A stretch of DNA of 64,000 nt from Clostridiaceae bacterium (GTDB lineage Bacteria; Bacillota; Clostridia; DSM-8532), in assembly GCA_012719645.1 (NCBI GenBank), contig JAAXZX010000036.1, positions 1 through 64,000 on the forward strand, read 5' to 3'. The notes beneath the pieces were generated by a model. It did no database searches and had not been told where the DNA came from. It saw nothing but the letters and a program-made list of their open reading frames with translations. Shown here in pieces: positions 29,139 through 39,106 of the stretch. How positions within the stretch are numbered: the first letter of the stretch is position 1; every line of letters starts with the position of its first letter. Made by a program: the position numbers and the translations under genes.

Positions 29139-29163
29139 AGGCAGTACAGACTGTACTGCCTTA
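29139..29163 (-). terminator. Terminator of the membrane-protein gene
   Basis: minus strand aaggcagtac-agtct-gtactgcctta..tctttt. Confidence 0.6.
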
Positions 29164-29184
29164 AGTATGTATTGCATTTCAGAT

Positions 29185-30126
29185 TTACGCAGGATTTGCT
29201 CCCGCTGCAGGTGCCTCTTTTGACTTGCCAAGCATTTCCTTGAACTTCTTGCTCATGCCCTCAAGCTTGCCATAGAGGTCATAGCTGGGCTGTGCGCCAT
29301 AGGCAACTTTCAGGTATCCGCACATCATATAGGTCATGATTATGGGATCAACTATGCTCCACTTAAGAACGGTAACAAAGAGGAGGGTAAGGATATATGC
29401 GACCAATGCCATTCCGGGATCATCATAGGCTATATCGATAATCATATTGGTGAATAAGCCCTCGAAAATGAAGAAGAACAGGAGATAGAACACGATAATG
29501 AAAATCATGATCTTGGCGCCTGTCTTCAGGACGGTTTTCCAGTTCTGGACGTACAGCACTGTGCCGTCGCATGCGCTCTTCCACACATTCTGGCCTTCAT
29601 GGAGGAATATGTAGGCCATAATGCACTCATCAACATAATTAAGTATGATATCAACAAACTTGTTGAGCGCATTCACAACGCCTTTGATTCCCGGAATAAA
29701 GCTCAACAGTGAACCTATTCCGCCCAGTGCCCTTTGAATCTGCCTGACAGCCGCTGACATAAGCCTGTCAAGAACGAAGAGGGCATTGGATGCAACAAAG
29801 AATTTTTTAACCTTTTGTACGCCGTACTGGTACATGCTGAAGCCATCGGGAACGCTGCCATTGACGGCCAGATCCGCAATTACGGCTACATGGGCAGCCT
29901 TAATCATATAAGTGATATACTCCCGTATAAACCTGTAGATTGCCCAGCCACCGCCGCTTGCACCTATGACCAGGAGGACTGCAAAGAATCCACGCGGATT
30001 AATTGCGCCAATGATCTTGACGACGATGAAGGCATAAATACACATGCCAATAAAGAATACGAGATATGCGGCAAGCCGGATCAACATGAAAGGTAGCGTT
30101 TTTAAGACTATAGCGGATGGTTTCAT
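29185..30126 (-). CDS. Multi-pass integral membrane protein of unknown function
   Basis: Several strong TM segments; SD gaggcctcc-side aggaggcc upstream of ATG (MKPSAIVLKTLPFM). Confidence 0.8.
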   Translation of the reverse strand: MKPSAIVLKTLPFMLIRLAAYLVFFIGMCIYAFIVVKIIGAINPRGFFAVLLVIGASGGGWAIYRFIREYITYMIKAAHVAVIADLAVNGSVPDGFSMYQYGVQKVKKFFVASNALFVLDRLMSAAVRQIQRALGGIGSLLSFIPGIKGVVNALNKFVDIILNYVDECIMAYIFLHEGQNVWKSACDGTVLYVQNWKTVLKTGAKIMIFIIVFYLLFFFIFEGLFTNMIIDIAYDDPGMALVAYILTLLFVTVLKWSIVDPIIMTYMMCGYLKVAYGAQPSYDLYGKLEGMSKKFKEMLGKSKEAPAAGANPA

Positions 30127-30353
30127 GAAGAGGCCTCCTTCATACTTTGTTTTGAAATAATATATCATATTATAGAAACTGGTACAATAAATAAAAAATC
30201 AAAAAAAGCAATAATATTATTCATATGCAGATGCCCTCGTGCAAATGCCTGGTTCCGCATCCGTGTTGCGTATCAGGCAGGGGCATGGTAAGCTAAAGGT
30301 GCCGGAAAACAAAATGTTATTTAACTATTTTACTATCTCGGGAGAGTTTACGA

Positions 30354-30857
30354 ATGGGACGGTTTTTAACACCTGATGCATATATTGAATCCATTTATTC
30401 CATAAGTCCCGAAGGCCTTAAAAAACATGGAATCAAGGGACTTATCCTCGATATTGACAATACCCTCGTTCCTACCTATACGAAGGATGCGGATATAAAG
30501 GTAAAGGCATTCTTGGACGATATGAAGAAAAGCGGCATCAAAACAGCTATTGTTTCAAACGCGAGGCAGGACAGGGTTGAGCAGTTCTGCCGACATCTCG
30601 ATGTCGAATACTTTTACAAGGCATTGAAACCATTTAAAAAAGGATATTTAAAAGCTGTAGAAAGCATGGGCCTGAGGCCGTGCGAAGCGGCCATTGCCGG
30701 GGACCAGCTTTTTACCGATATCCTTGGCGGAAACCTCGTGGGGATGAAAACTCTCCTGATCAAACCCATTGACTTCAACGAACCTTTTCCGGTCAGGATA
30801 AAGCGTTTGCTTGAAAAACCCTTCCTCAGGGGGAAGCAATATCTTGACAAATTTTAA
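30354..30857 (+). CDS. YqeG family HAD IIIA-type phosphatase
   Basis: KGLILDIDNTLVPTYTKDAD, IVSNARQDRVEQF, AIAGDQLFTDILGGNLVGMKTLLIKPI. Confidence 0.94.
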   Translation: MGRFLTPDAYIESIYSISPEGLKKHGIKGLILDIDNTLVPTYTKDADIKVKAFLDDMKKSGIKTAIVSNARQDRVEQFCRHLDVEYFYKALKPFKKGYLKAVESMGLRPCEAAIAGDQLFTDILGGNLVGMKTLLIKPIDFNEPFPVRIKRLLEKPFLRGKQYLDKF

Positions 30858-30916
30858 TGATTTATAGCGTCGAATATGCTATAATCCTGTTAATAAGCAG
30901 TGTGGAGGGAAGCCCG

Positions 30917-31198
30917 ATGCTATCGATGAAGAATTACATGGAAGTCATTGTTATGAATACAATGGACGATATCCTGAAGGATATAAATATGTGCAAATGC
31001 GAAAAATGCAGGCTTGATATCGCTGCCAAGGCCCTTAATGATTTGCCGCCCCAGTATGTCGTATCCGAGAAGGGTGAGGTCTATTCCAAGATAAAGAGCC
31101 TGAAAACCCAGTTTGAAGTGGATGTAATAGCGGCCATAACCAAGGCAGCCATACTGGTTAAAAGAAACCCGATGCATGATGACCAGGTAAGCCAGTAG
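30917..31198 (+). CDS. ComFB family protein
   Basis: MKNYMEVIVMNTMDDILKDINMCKCEKCRLDIAAKALNDLPPQYVVSEKGEVYSK. Confidence 0.85.
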   Translation: MLSMKNYMEVIVMNTMDDILKDINMCKCEKCRLDIAAKALNDLPPQYVVSEKGEVYSKIKSLKTQFEVDVIAAITKAAILVKRNPMHDDQVSQ

Positions 31199-31253
31199 AC
31201 CGAAATTCAAAAAACCTTTATTATTGCGCAAATAGTCCTGAATATATTTTTTG

Positions 31254-31282
31254 TTGTCACGGCATAAACCCTGTGTTATAAT
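31254..31282 (+). promoter_or_regulatory. Sigma-A promoter of rpsB-tsf
   Basis: TTGTCA - 17 bp - TATAAT, ~108 nt upstream of rpsB. Confidence 0.85.
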
Positions 31283-31390
31283 ATTTCAGGTGTTTTTATC
31301 ACACACGTTGTCCGATTTGCAGTTTGTGCTTGCTGCAAGTGTACTGCAAAGACGAAGACAACGGAGGAATAACAAAAAGGAGGATATAGC

Positions 31391-32254
31391 ATGTCAGTTA
31401 TTTCAATGAAGCAGCTGCTTGAAGCAGGTGTGCATTTTGGTCACCAGACCAGAAGATGGAACCCCAAGATGGCGGAGTACATCTTCACCGAGAGAAACGG
31501 TATCTACATCATCGATCTTCAGAAAACCGTCAAGAAAATTGAAGAGGCCTACTATTTCATCCGTGATGTGGTCATGGAAGGCGGCAGCATTCTGTTTGTG
31601 GGCACGAAAAAACAAGCCCAGGACGCTATCAAGGAAGAGGCCGAGCGCTGCGGACAGTTCTATGTCAACAACAGGTGGCTCGGCGGTATGCTGACCAACT
31701 TTAAAACCATCAGGAAGAGCATTGACCGCCTTAACGAACTGAAGAAGTTCGAAGAGGAAGGCGTTTTCGAAGTGCTTCCCAAGAAAGAGGTCACCAAGCT
31801 CAGGCTGGAAATGGAGAAGCTTGAGAAGAACCTGGGCGGCATAGTCGAAATGAAAAGACTGCCTTCAGCCCTGTTCATAGTAGACCCCAAGAAGGAAAGG
31901 AACGCCATCCTTGAATCAAGGAAACTGGGTATTCCCATTGTTGCCATAGTAGATACCAACTGCGATCCCGATGAAGTTGACTATGTAATTCCCGGAAACG
32001 ATGACGCCATCAGGGCAGTCAAGCTGATTTCCTCAAAGATCGCCGACGCCGTTATCGAGGCGAAGCAGGGCGAGATGGGCTCAGCCGCTATCGAAACAAC
32101 CGCCGGTGAGGAAGATGCTCCCGAAGAGGAAACTTTTGAGGAAGCCCCTGCCGTTGAGGCTGCGGACGAAGCTCCTGCTTCTGAAGAAGCATCCGGGGAT
32201 AATGTTGATGAAAATGAAAATACTGCAGAAGATACAGTAGAAGAAGAAGCATAA
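31391..32254 (+). CDS. rpsB: 30S ribosomal protein S2 with acidic C-terminal tail
   Basis: [52 protein letters not shown]. Confidence 0.98.
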   Translation: MSVISMKQLLEAGVHFGHQTRRWNPKMAEYIFTERNGIYIIDLQKTVKKIEEAYYFIRDVVMEGGSILFVGTKKQAQDAIKEEAERCGQFYVNNRWLGGMLTNFKTIRKSIDRLNELKKFEEEGVFEVLPKKEVTKLRLEMEKLEKNLGGIVEMKRLPSALFIVDPKKERNAILESRKLGIPIVAIVDTNCDPDEVDYVIPGNDDAIRAVKLISSKIADAVIEAKQGEMGSAAIETTAGEEDAPEEETFEEAPAVEAADEAPASEEASGDNVDENENTAEDTVEEEA

Positions 32255-32289
32255 TCCGCGAAAAAGAACCAGTTCAGGAGGATGATCAA

Positions 32290-32937
32290 ATGGAAATCAG
32301 TGCAGCAATGGTAAAGGATTTGCGCGACCGTACAGGGGCAGGCATGATGGATTGCAAAAAGGCCCTTATTGATGCGCAGGGCGATGCCGAGAAGGCTGTT
32401 GAGCTGTTGAGGGAAAGAGGACTCTCCAAGGCCGCCAAGAAGGCCGGAAGGCTTGCTTCTGAGGGTATCGTGGATGCCTATATACATGGTGGCGGACGTA
32501 TCGGAGTTCTGGTAGAGGTCAATATTGAGACCGATTTTGCTGCCAAGAACGAAGAATTCAGGTCCTTTGTTAAGGATATAGCCATGCAGATCGCAGCGAT
32601 GAACCCTCTCTATGTAAAGAGGGAGGATGTCCCTGCCGAAGTGATCGAAAGGGAGAAGGAGATCCTTAAGGCTCAGGCCATAAACGAAGGGAAGCCCGAG
32701 CATATAGCTGAAAAGATGGTGGCTGGCAGAATCGAGAAGTACTTCAACGAGGTTTGCCTCCTGGAGCAGCCCTTCATTAAGGACAACGACAAGACCGTTG
32801 AGGACGTGCTCAAGGAAAAGATCGCCCTGATCGGCGAGAACATCAGCATTCGCAGATTTGCCCGCTTTGAGATGGGCGAGGGCCTGGAAAAGAGGAACGA
32901 AAACTTCGCCGAAGAGGTTGCCAAGCAGATCAAATAA
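32290..32937 (+). CDS. tsf: Elongation factor Ts
   Basis: [45 protein letters not shown]. Confidence 0.98.
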   Translation: MEISAAMVKDLRDRTGAGMMDCKKALIDAQGDAEKAVELLRERGLSKAAKKAGRLASEGIVDAYIHGGGRIGVLVEVNIETDFAAKNEEFRSFVKDIAMQIAAMNPLYVKREDVPAEVIEREKEILKAQAINEGKPEHIAEKMVAGRIEKYFNEVCLLEQPFIKDNDKTVEDVLKEKIALIGENISIRRFARFEMGEGLEKRNENFAEEVAKQIK

Positions 32938-33007
32938 GTGGCTTAAAGGGTATTTTGATTTTTCAAAATACCCTTTTTGATAATATTTAGTAATCCGGGA
33001 GGCAACT

Positions 33008-33721
33008 ATGGCTCTGAAGTACAGGCGTATCATGCTTAAGATCAGCGGAGAAGCCCTTGCCGGAGAGAAGGGTTTCGGGATTGATCAGGACATTCTCAAC
33101 AAGATCAGCTCCTACATCAAGGAAGCCCATGATATGGGCGTCGATATCGGCATAGTGGTTGGGGGAGGCAACTTCTGGCGAGGAAGGAGCAGTACGGGAA
33201 TGGACCGTACAACCGCCGACCACATGGGAATGCTGGCAACCGTTATAAACGCGCTGGCCCTGCAGGATTCCCTGGAAGGAAAGGGAGTGCCCACGAGGGT
33301 CCAGACAGCCCTTGAAATGCCCAGGGTGGCAGAAACCTATATCAGGCGAAGAGCCATACGCCATATTGAGAAAAAGCGGGTCGTCATATTTGCCTGCGGT
33401 ACGGGAAATCCCTATTTCTCAACAGATACGGCGGCTGTTTTGAGGGCGGCGGAGATCGAGGCAGAGGTAATACTCCTGGCCAAGAATGTAGACGCTGTTT
33501 ACGACAGCGATCCGAAACAGAATCCCAATGCCCGGAAATATGACAGGATCAGCTTCATGGACGTACTTAACCAGCGACTGGGGGTCATGGACTCAACCGC
33601 TACATCACTGTGTATGGACAACAACATTCCCTTAGTGGTATTCAGCATAAGGGAGCCTGAGAACATCATAAAGGTTTTGAATGGCGATAATGTTGGTACA
33701 TTTGTAGCAAGGGAGGTCTAA
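33008..33721 (+). CDS. pyrH: UMP kinase
   Basis: [39 protein letters not shown]. Confidence 0.97.
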   Translation: MALKYRRIMLKISGEALAGEKGFGIDQDILNKISSYIKEAHDMGVDIGIVVGGGNFWRGRSSTGMDRTTADHMGMLATVINALALQDSLEGKGVPTRVQTALEMPRVAETYIRRRAIRHIEKKRVVIFACGTGNPYFSTDTAAVLRAAEIEAEVILLAKNVDAVYDSDPKQNPNARKYDRISFMDVLNQRLGVMDSTATSLCMDNNIPLVVFSIREPENIIKVLNGDNVGTFVAREV

Positions 33722-33724
33722 GCT

Positions 33725-34282
33725 ATGACAAAGGACAGTTATAAGGATTATGTAAACAAAATGGAAAAGAGCCTGCAGGTATTGAGAGATGAGCTTGCAG
33801 GCATCCGTGCGGGGAGAGCGAATCCGCGCCTGCTCGACAAGATAACTGTGAACTACTACGGAACACCGACGCCCATCACCCAACTGGCCAATATCGCTGT
33901 GCCCGAAGCCCGGCAGATCACCATCCAGCCATGGGATGAGAAGATCGTCAATGATGTCATCAAGGCCATACAGATGTCGGACCTTGGCCTGAACCCCAAC
34001 AACGACGGCAAAGTAATACGCCTGATATTCCCTCCCCTTACAGAGGAGAGAAGGCGTGATCTGACTAAGGAAGTAAAGAAGATAGGGGAGAAGGACAAGG
34101 TGGCTATCCGCCAGATCAGGCGTGACGCCATGGAAGATTTCAAGAAGATGGAGAAAAACAAGGAGATCACCGAGGATGACCTGAAAACCGCTGAAAAGGA
34201 CATCCAGAAGATAACCGACGAGTATATTGAGAAAGTGGACCAGATTGTTGACGCCAAGATAAAGGAGATCATGGAAGTCTGA
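33725..34282 (+). CDS. frr: Ribosome recycling factor
   Basis: [39 protein letters not shown]. Confidence 0.98.
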   Translation: MTKDSYKDYVNKMEKSLQVLRDELAGIRAGRANPRLLDKITVNYYGTPTPITQLANIAVPEARQITIQPWDEKIVNDVIKAIQMSDLGLNPNNDGKVIRLIFPPLTEERRRDLTKEVKKIGEKDKVAIRQIRRDAMEDFKKMEKNKEITEDDLKTAEKDIQKITDEYIEKVDQIVDAKIKEIMEV

Positions 34283-34312
34283 CAATTTGTTAACCTGAAT
34301 AGCGTTTTACAG

Positions 34313-34352
34313 ATGACTAAGTGAAGCATGAAACGCTCACTTAGTCATTTTA
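34313..34352 (+). terminator. Terminator after frr
   Basis: atgactaagtga / tcacttagtcat 12-bp perfect stem then ttttaat. Confidence 0.85.
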
Positions 34353-34545
34353 ATATAAAGGATTTAGGCAAAATAATATATAAAATGGGCAAAAAGAACA
34401 ATGTTATGTTACAAAACGATACTGAAAATCCTTTTTTCAGGCTAAGATGCCCATTTTTAAAGGCGATGAGGGATTGCCGAGTTTCACTATGATCTTAGTG
34501 CGATGGCATGCTTGAATATGAATATATAAATGCGGGTGATAGGGG

Positions 34546-35172
34546 ATGTGCGGAAGGTTTTATGTGGCAGAAAAAGACCTGGATGATTTCGCGGCGCTGG
34601 TTAACCAGGTGGAAAAGCATTTGCTGAAGAAGGCAGGAGAGATCTATCCCGGGGATTACGCTCCGGCAATCACTCCCGGAAGCATTGAAAAAGGTTCGGA
34701 GCCAGGGGAAAGGAAGGACCAGGTTCACGCCTTGAGATGGGGATTTCCCACAAGCAAGGGAAAGCTCATAATCAACGCCCGTTCTGAAACAATTGCAGAA
34801 AGGCCCATGTTCCGGGCGCCCTTTGCGACCCGCAGATGCCTGATACCGGCAAGGGGTTTCTACGAGTGGAAGGACGAAGAAACCGGCAGGAAGCGCGTCA
34901 AGTTCTATATCGCGCCGCCCGACTCAAGCCTGATATACCTTGCCGGCATTTACTGGTTCTTTACCGACAAGGAAGGGAATATGATACCCTGCTTCACGAT
35001 TGTTACAACGAAGGCCAATGAGGACATAAGCCCGCTGCATGACAGGATGCCTGTGGTTATTGAAAGGGAGAACAAGGGAATATGGCTCTATGAAGACCAC
35101 AGGTCCGATGCTGTCAGGAAACTGATGCTGCCGGCCAAATCAGGACTTCTGCTGCCTGTTCGTGCAGAATAA
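34546..35172 (+). CDS. SOS response-associated peptidase (SRAP/YedK/HMCES)
   Basis: MCGRFYV catalytic Cys, NARSETIAERPMFR, RCLIPARGFYEWK, HDRMPVV. Confidence 0.95.
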   Translation: MCGRFYVAEKDLDDFAALVNQVEKHLLKKAGEIYPGDYAPAITPGSIEKGSEPGERKDQVHALRWGFPTSKGKLIINARSETIAERPMFRAPFATRRCLIPARGFYEWKDEETGRKRVKFYIAPPDSSLIYLAGIYWFFTDKEGNMIPCFTIVTTKANEDISPLHDRMPVVIERENKGIWLYEDHRSDAVRKLMLPAKSGLLLPVRAE

Positions 35173-35245
35173 ACGCATGATATTCTGCCATTGCATCAGG
35201 TTAATGATAGGCTGTTATTACATCGACTCAGGATATATGCAGATG

Positions 35246-35420
35246 AGATTGCCACGCCCAGGGAAGCCGGGCTCGCAGTGAAATGATTGGTATTGCTGCG
35301 ATTCACTGCGTTCCGTTCGCAATGACATTTCCCGTGTTATTGCGATGAGGCATAGCCGACGAAGCAATCCCGGATAATTGAGATTGAATGCAAGAGTTAA
35401 GAGGTTGGAGTTTAAGAAAG
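35246..35420. repeat. Composite dispersed repeat
   Basis: gattgccacgcccagggaagccgggctcgcagtga; ttattgcgatgaggcatagccgacgaagcaatcc; gagttaagaggttggag. Confidence 0.8.
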
Positions 35421-35429
35421 ATATTTATT

Positions 35430-35762
35430 ATGGATTCGTTCAGAAAACAGGTATATAACACGGCAGCGCTTATACCGAGTGGCAAGGTGGCCACATATGG
35501 ACAGATAGCAGCCTTATGCGGAAAACCCCTGGCGGCCCGGGCCGTAGGCTGGGCCATGCGCAATGCACCCGAGTTCCTGGATCTTCCTTGCCACAGGGTA
35601 GTGAACAAAAGCGGAAGGCTTGCACCGGATTATGCTTTCGGCGGAGAACACATCCAGCGTGAGATGCTGATCAGTGAAGGCATCGTTTTCAATGAAGACG
35701 GTACTATCGATATGAAAAGCTGTTTATGGATTCCCAAATTTTCCGATGTAATAAAAGAGTAG
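35430..35762 (+). CDS. MGMT-family (O6-alkylguanine alkyltransferase-like) protein
   Basis: IPSGKVATYGQIAALCGKPLAARAVGWAMRN, LPCHRVVNKSG (PCHR active-site Cys retained). Confidence 0.9.
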   Translation: MDSFRKQVYNTAALIPSGKVATYGQIAALCGKPLAARAVGWAMRNAPEFLDLPCHRVVNKSGRLAPDYAFGGEHIQREMLISEGIVFNEDGTIDMKSCLWIPKFSDVIKE

Positions 35763-35934
35763 GGGGTGTATGGTCACTGAAAAAAATAAACCCGTCGAAA
35801 AATAACTTCACATTATACAAAATAAAAATTTTGTTTAATAAGGAAGGGTATGTGGTATAATATAGGTATAATACAAGCGACAAACCGGTTTTGCACGGGT
35901 CCCATGCCCGATCTTTTACTGAAAGGATGTTTTT

Positions 35935-36951
35935 ATGCCGGCAGTTACATATGATGATCTTCCCGATATAGCCGTTGAATTTTTAAACTACATGCTTACC
36001 ATCCGGAACAAATCCTTAAAAACTGTCCAGGAATACTATTATGATCTTCGTACCTTCTTCCGCTTTATTAAGCTTACAAAACATCCCGGTTTCAAGGACG
36101 CGGATTTTGATACGATTGATGTCCGTGATATTACCCTGGATGACATTAAAAAAATCGATCTGGCCGACCTGTACAGCTTTATGTCATATACCAGCCGCAT
36201 GCGCGACAACACGGCCGTAACCCGAGCCAGGAAGGTCGCTTCCCTGAGATCCTTCTATAAATACCTGTTTTCCAAGGCAAAGCTGATAGATTACAATCCT
36301 GCCGCCGAACTTGATTCTCCAAAGGTTGTGCACCGGCTGCCCAAGTACCTTAATATAGATGAAAGTATCCAATTATTGGAAAGCGTGGAAGGGGACAATA
36401 GGGAAAGGGATTATGCCATCCTCGTCCTCTTCCTCAACTGCGGCCTCAGGTTATCTGAACTGGTGGGAATAAACCTGTCGGATATACGAGGCGATACCCT
36501 TACAGTAATCGGAAAGGGCAATAAAGAGCGCACCATATACCTTAACCAGGCCTGCCTAAATGCCATAGATGCATACAGGCGCGTAAGGCCTGTAGAAGGC
36601 GTCAAGGATAAGAACGCGCTGTTTCTTAGCGAAAGAAAGCAGAGAATAAGCCCCAAAACGGTCCAGTACCTGGTTAAGAAATACATAGCGGCAGCCGGAC
36701 TTGATACGAGGAAGTACTCTACCCACAAGCTCAGGCACACGGCAGCCACCCTCATGTACAAGCACGGTAATGTGGATATCCGGGCCCTGCAGTCAATCCT
36801 GGGCCACGCGAGCATAGCCACCACCGAAATCTACACCCATGTGGATGATGAGCAGCTCCGCAGGGCTGTTGAGAACAATCCTCTCTCCCGTATCTCCGGA
36901 CCTTCCCGGAAGAAGGCCGGAATACCCAGGGCTGATGAAGGCAAAGAATAA
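35935..36951 (+). CDS. Tyrosine recombinase XerC/XerD family
   Basis: LNCGLRLSELVGI, HKLRHTAATLMY, LGHASIATTEIYTHV: R-K-H-R-H-Y residues present. Confidence 0.93.
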   Translation: MPAVTYDDLPDIAVEFLNYMLTIRNKSLKTVQEYYYDLRTFFRFIKLTKHPGFKDADFDTIDVRDITLDDIKKIDLADLYSFMSYTSRMRDNTAVTRARKVASLRSFYKYLFSKAKLIDYNPAAELDSPKVVHRLPKYLNIDESIQLLESVEGDNRERDYAILVLFLNCGLRLSELVGINLSDIRGDTLTVIGKGNKERTIYLNQACLNAIDAYRRVRPVEGVKDKNALFLSERKQRISPKTVQYLVKKYIAAAGLDTRKYSTHKLRHTAATLMYKHGNVDIRALQSILGHASIATTEIYTHVDDEQLRRAVENNPLSRISGPSRKKAGIPRADEGKE

Positions 36952-36962
36952 TTTGGAGAGTA

Positions 36963-36988
36963 AAGCCAGGGGACTGTCCCCCTGGCTT
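36963..36988. repeat. REP-like palindrome (aagccaggggactgtccccctggctt)
   Basis: 10-bp perfect stem; core GGGGACTGTCCCC identical to 40769-40781 region. Confidence 0.8.
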
Positions 36989-37001
36989 GCGTAATGGCTT
37001 T

Positions 37002-37259
37002 TTATTCCGGTTTAGTGGCCTGTTCCAGCATGCTCAGGTATCTCCATGCATGTTCGTTGCTGTCGCCGCACATCTCGAGACTAGGCTTCAGTGAAACACA
37101 GACAGCAGGCCTTTCGGGCTTTCCGAAAAGTTTACAGAGGTTGTCCTCCGTAAGGTTGACACATCTTTCCCCTGCCCTCTTCCCATCCGGCATCCCGGGG
37201 ATGGGCGACGATATGGAGATTACTACGCAGCATGCGCCGCATCCGGGCCTGCATTCCAT
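37002..37259 (-). CDS. YkgJ-family cysteine cluster protein
   Basis: MECRPGCGACCVVIS...RCVNLTEDNLCKLFGKPERPAVC. Confidence 0.85.
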   Translation of the reverse strand: MECRPGCGACCVVISISSPIPGMPDGKRAGERCVNLTEDNLCKLFGKPERPAVCVSLKPSLEMCGDSNEHAWRYLSMLEQATKPE

Positions 37260-37370
37260 CTGTTTGCTCCTTCTTTCAGCATATGGGTATTGTTTTTCAA
37301 GTTTTATGATATAAAAACAGAAGCCTTCCCGCAATTTGCTGCTTTTGCAGGAAGGCTTTCTTAAAAACAT

Positions 37371-38894
37371 TTATTTCAGAAATACATGATATCCTCTGTA
37401 TGCCGCGTATACGTCCACCTTGCTGACCACTTCGTAGGGCGCATGCATCGATAATACCGGAACGCCGACGTCAATTACATCCACGCCCAGGTTGGCGATC
37501 ATCATGGCTATCGTGCCGCCTCCGCCTTTATCTACGGCGCCCAGTTCTGTGGTATGCCAGGGTATCTGGTTTTCATTGAACAGCCGGCGAATCTCTCCCA
37601 CAAACTCCGCATGGGCGTCGCTGGCTCCCGATTTGCCCCTTGATCCGCTGAACTTCAGGATGGCAAGGCCTTTTCCGAGATATGCGGCGTTCAGTTTATC
37701 GTGTGTTCCCTCGAAATTGGGATCAACAGCCGCGTTTACGTCTGCCGACAGCATCTTTGATTTGGCCAGGCAGGAACGCAGCAGGCGGTCGCTGTATTCA
37801 CCCTTGGTTGTGAGTGCGCAGAGATCTGCAAGGAAGTTTTCCAGGGCACGTGATTGAGCTCCTGTATTGCCCACGCTTCCGATTTCCTCTTTGTCGGTAA
37901 GGACGCAGACTGCCGTGTATTCAGGTTTACCGGTGTCGAGAATTGCCATCAGGGCCGGGTAAGCGCATACCCTGTCATCATGGCCGTAGGCGCCGATCAT
38001 GCTCCTGTCGAACCCGAGATCCTGGGCCTTGAAGGCGGGCACCATCTCAAGCTCTGAGGATACGAAATCCTCTTCGGTGATGCCATATTTCTGGTTGAGG
38101 ATCTTCAGGATATTGAGTTTGAACCTGTCCTTGGCTTCCTTGTCGGGATCGGGACGTGATCCCACCAGCACGTTCATGTCCTCGCCCTTGAAGGCTTCAC
38201 CCAGTTTCTTCTCAAACTGATCCTTTGCAAGATGCGGCAGAAGGTCGGTAATGACAAATACGGGATCGTCCGGGTCTTCACCGATGCTTACGTCTATGAC
38301 AGAGCCATCGGCCTTCATGATGGTGCCATGGAGCGCGAGGGGAATCGCAAGCCACTGGTATTTCTTTATTCCGCCATAATAATGGGTTTTCATGAATACC
38401 ATATCTGTTGATTCATAAAGGGGATTCTGCTTGATGTCAACCCTCGGCGAGTCGATATGGGCGCCGACCATCCTGGTGCCGTCCTCACATGGCTTTTCTC
38501 CTATGACAGCCAGCATCATCAGTTTCTTCTTTATAATGCGATAAACCTTGTCTCCGGGATTCAGCGGTGTTTTTTCACTCAAAACCTTGTCCAAATCGAC
38601 AAAACCATTGCGAATGGCCAATTCTTCCGCCTCACGGACAAACTCCCTTTCGGTCTTGGCTTTGTCCAGAAATGCCTTATAGCCTTTACTGAACTTCTCT
38701 ATCCTGTTTTCGACCATGGATTTAATATCCCAGGCATTTTCGGTTTTATAAACGAGGTTTTTCGCAGCGTCTGCCGCCCCCTGAGCCTTATTCTTGGGTG
38801 GTCTTCCTCTTCTTTTTGCCTGTTTTACAGGGGTATCCGCAACGGTCTCCGGATTTTTTCTTGGTCTTCCGCGTTTTCTTTTTGTTTCAGCCAT
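37371..38894 (-). CDS. M18 family aminopeptidase with N-terminal AT-hook-like extension
   Basis: M18 features GAHIDSPRVDIKQNP, YGHDDRVCAYPAL, DKEEIGSVGNTGAQS, SMHAPYEVVSK; N-terminus MAETKRKRGRPRKNPETVADTPVKQAKRRGRPPKN; SD aaaggagg. Confidence 0.93.
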   Translation of the reverse strand: MAETKRKRGRPRKNPETVADTPVKQAKRRGRPPKNKAQGAADAAKNLVYKTENAWDIKSMVENRIEKFSKGYKAFLDKAKTEREFVREAEELAIRNGFVDLDKVLSEKTPLNPGDKVYRIIKKKLMMLAVIGEKPCEDGTRMVGAHIDSPRVDIKQNPLYESTDMVFMKTHYYGGIKKYQWLAIPLALHGTIMKADGSVIDVSIGEDPDDPVFVITDLLPHLAKDQFEKKLGEAFKGEDMNVLVGSRPDPDKEAKDRFKLNILKILNQKYGITEEDFVSSELEMVPAFKAQDLGFDRSMIGAYGHDDRVCAYPALMAILDTGKPEYTAVCVLTDKEEIGSVGNTGAQSRALENFLADLCALTTKGEYSDRLLRSCLAKSKMLSADVNAAVDPNFEGTHDKLNAAYLGKGLAILKFSGSRGKSGASDAHAEFVGEIRRLFNENQIPWHTTELGAVDKGGGGTIAMMIANLGVDVIDVGVPVLSMHAPYEVVSKVDVYAAYRGYHVFLK

Positions 38895-39106
38895 ACTCTG
38901 GGGCCTCCTTTCTGCAGTCCTGAATTCGTTTTTTCCCATGATAATGGCATTGTCGGTTGCTGAAAATTACATTTTCTATTATACCATTTTATTCCCAATG
39001 ATAATATTTCCAATTCAAATTAAAGCAAATAAAGAAGCGGTCACAGCCATTGAACTGTGACACGCCCGGAATCAGAAATGCGAAAGGCCTTATCCTTGGT
39101 ATTCGT

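Noticed and set aside
31981-33033. 350-aa minus-strand ORF opposite rpsB/tsf
   Set aside because: Antisense to two certain genes, no SD or recognisable domain; shadow ORF. The same applies to the other long antisense ORFs (e.g. 14778-15563, 9781-10650, 2818-3756, 25592-26461, 1963-2742).
34468-34500. ggcgatgagggattgccgagtttcacta as another repeat copy
   Set aside because: Only faint resemblance to the tcattgcgaggag family; too degenerate to call.
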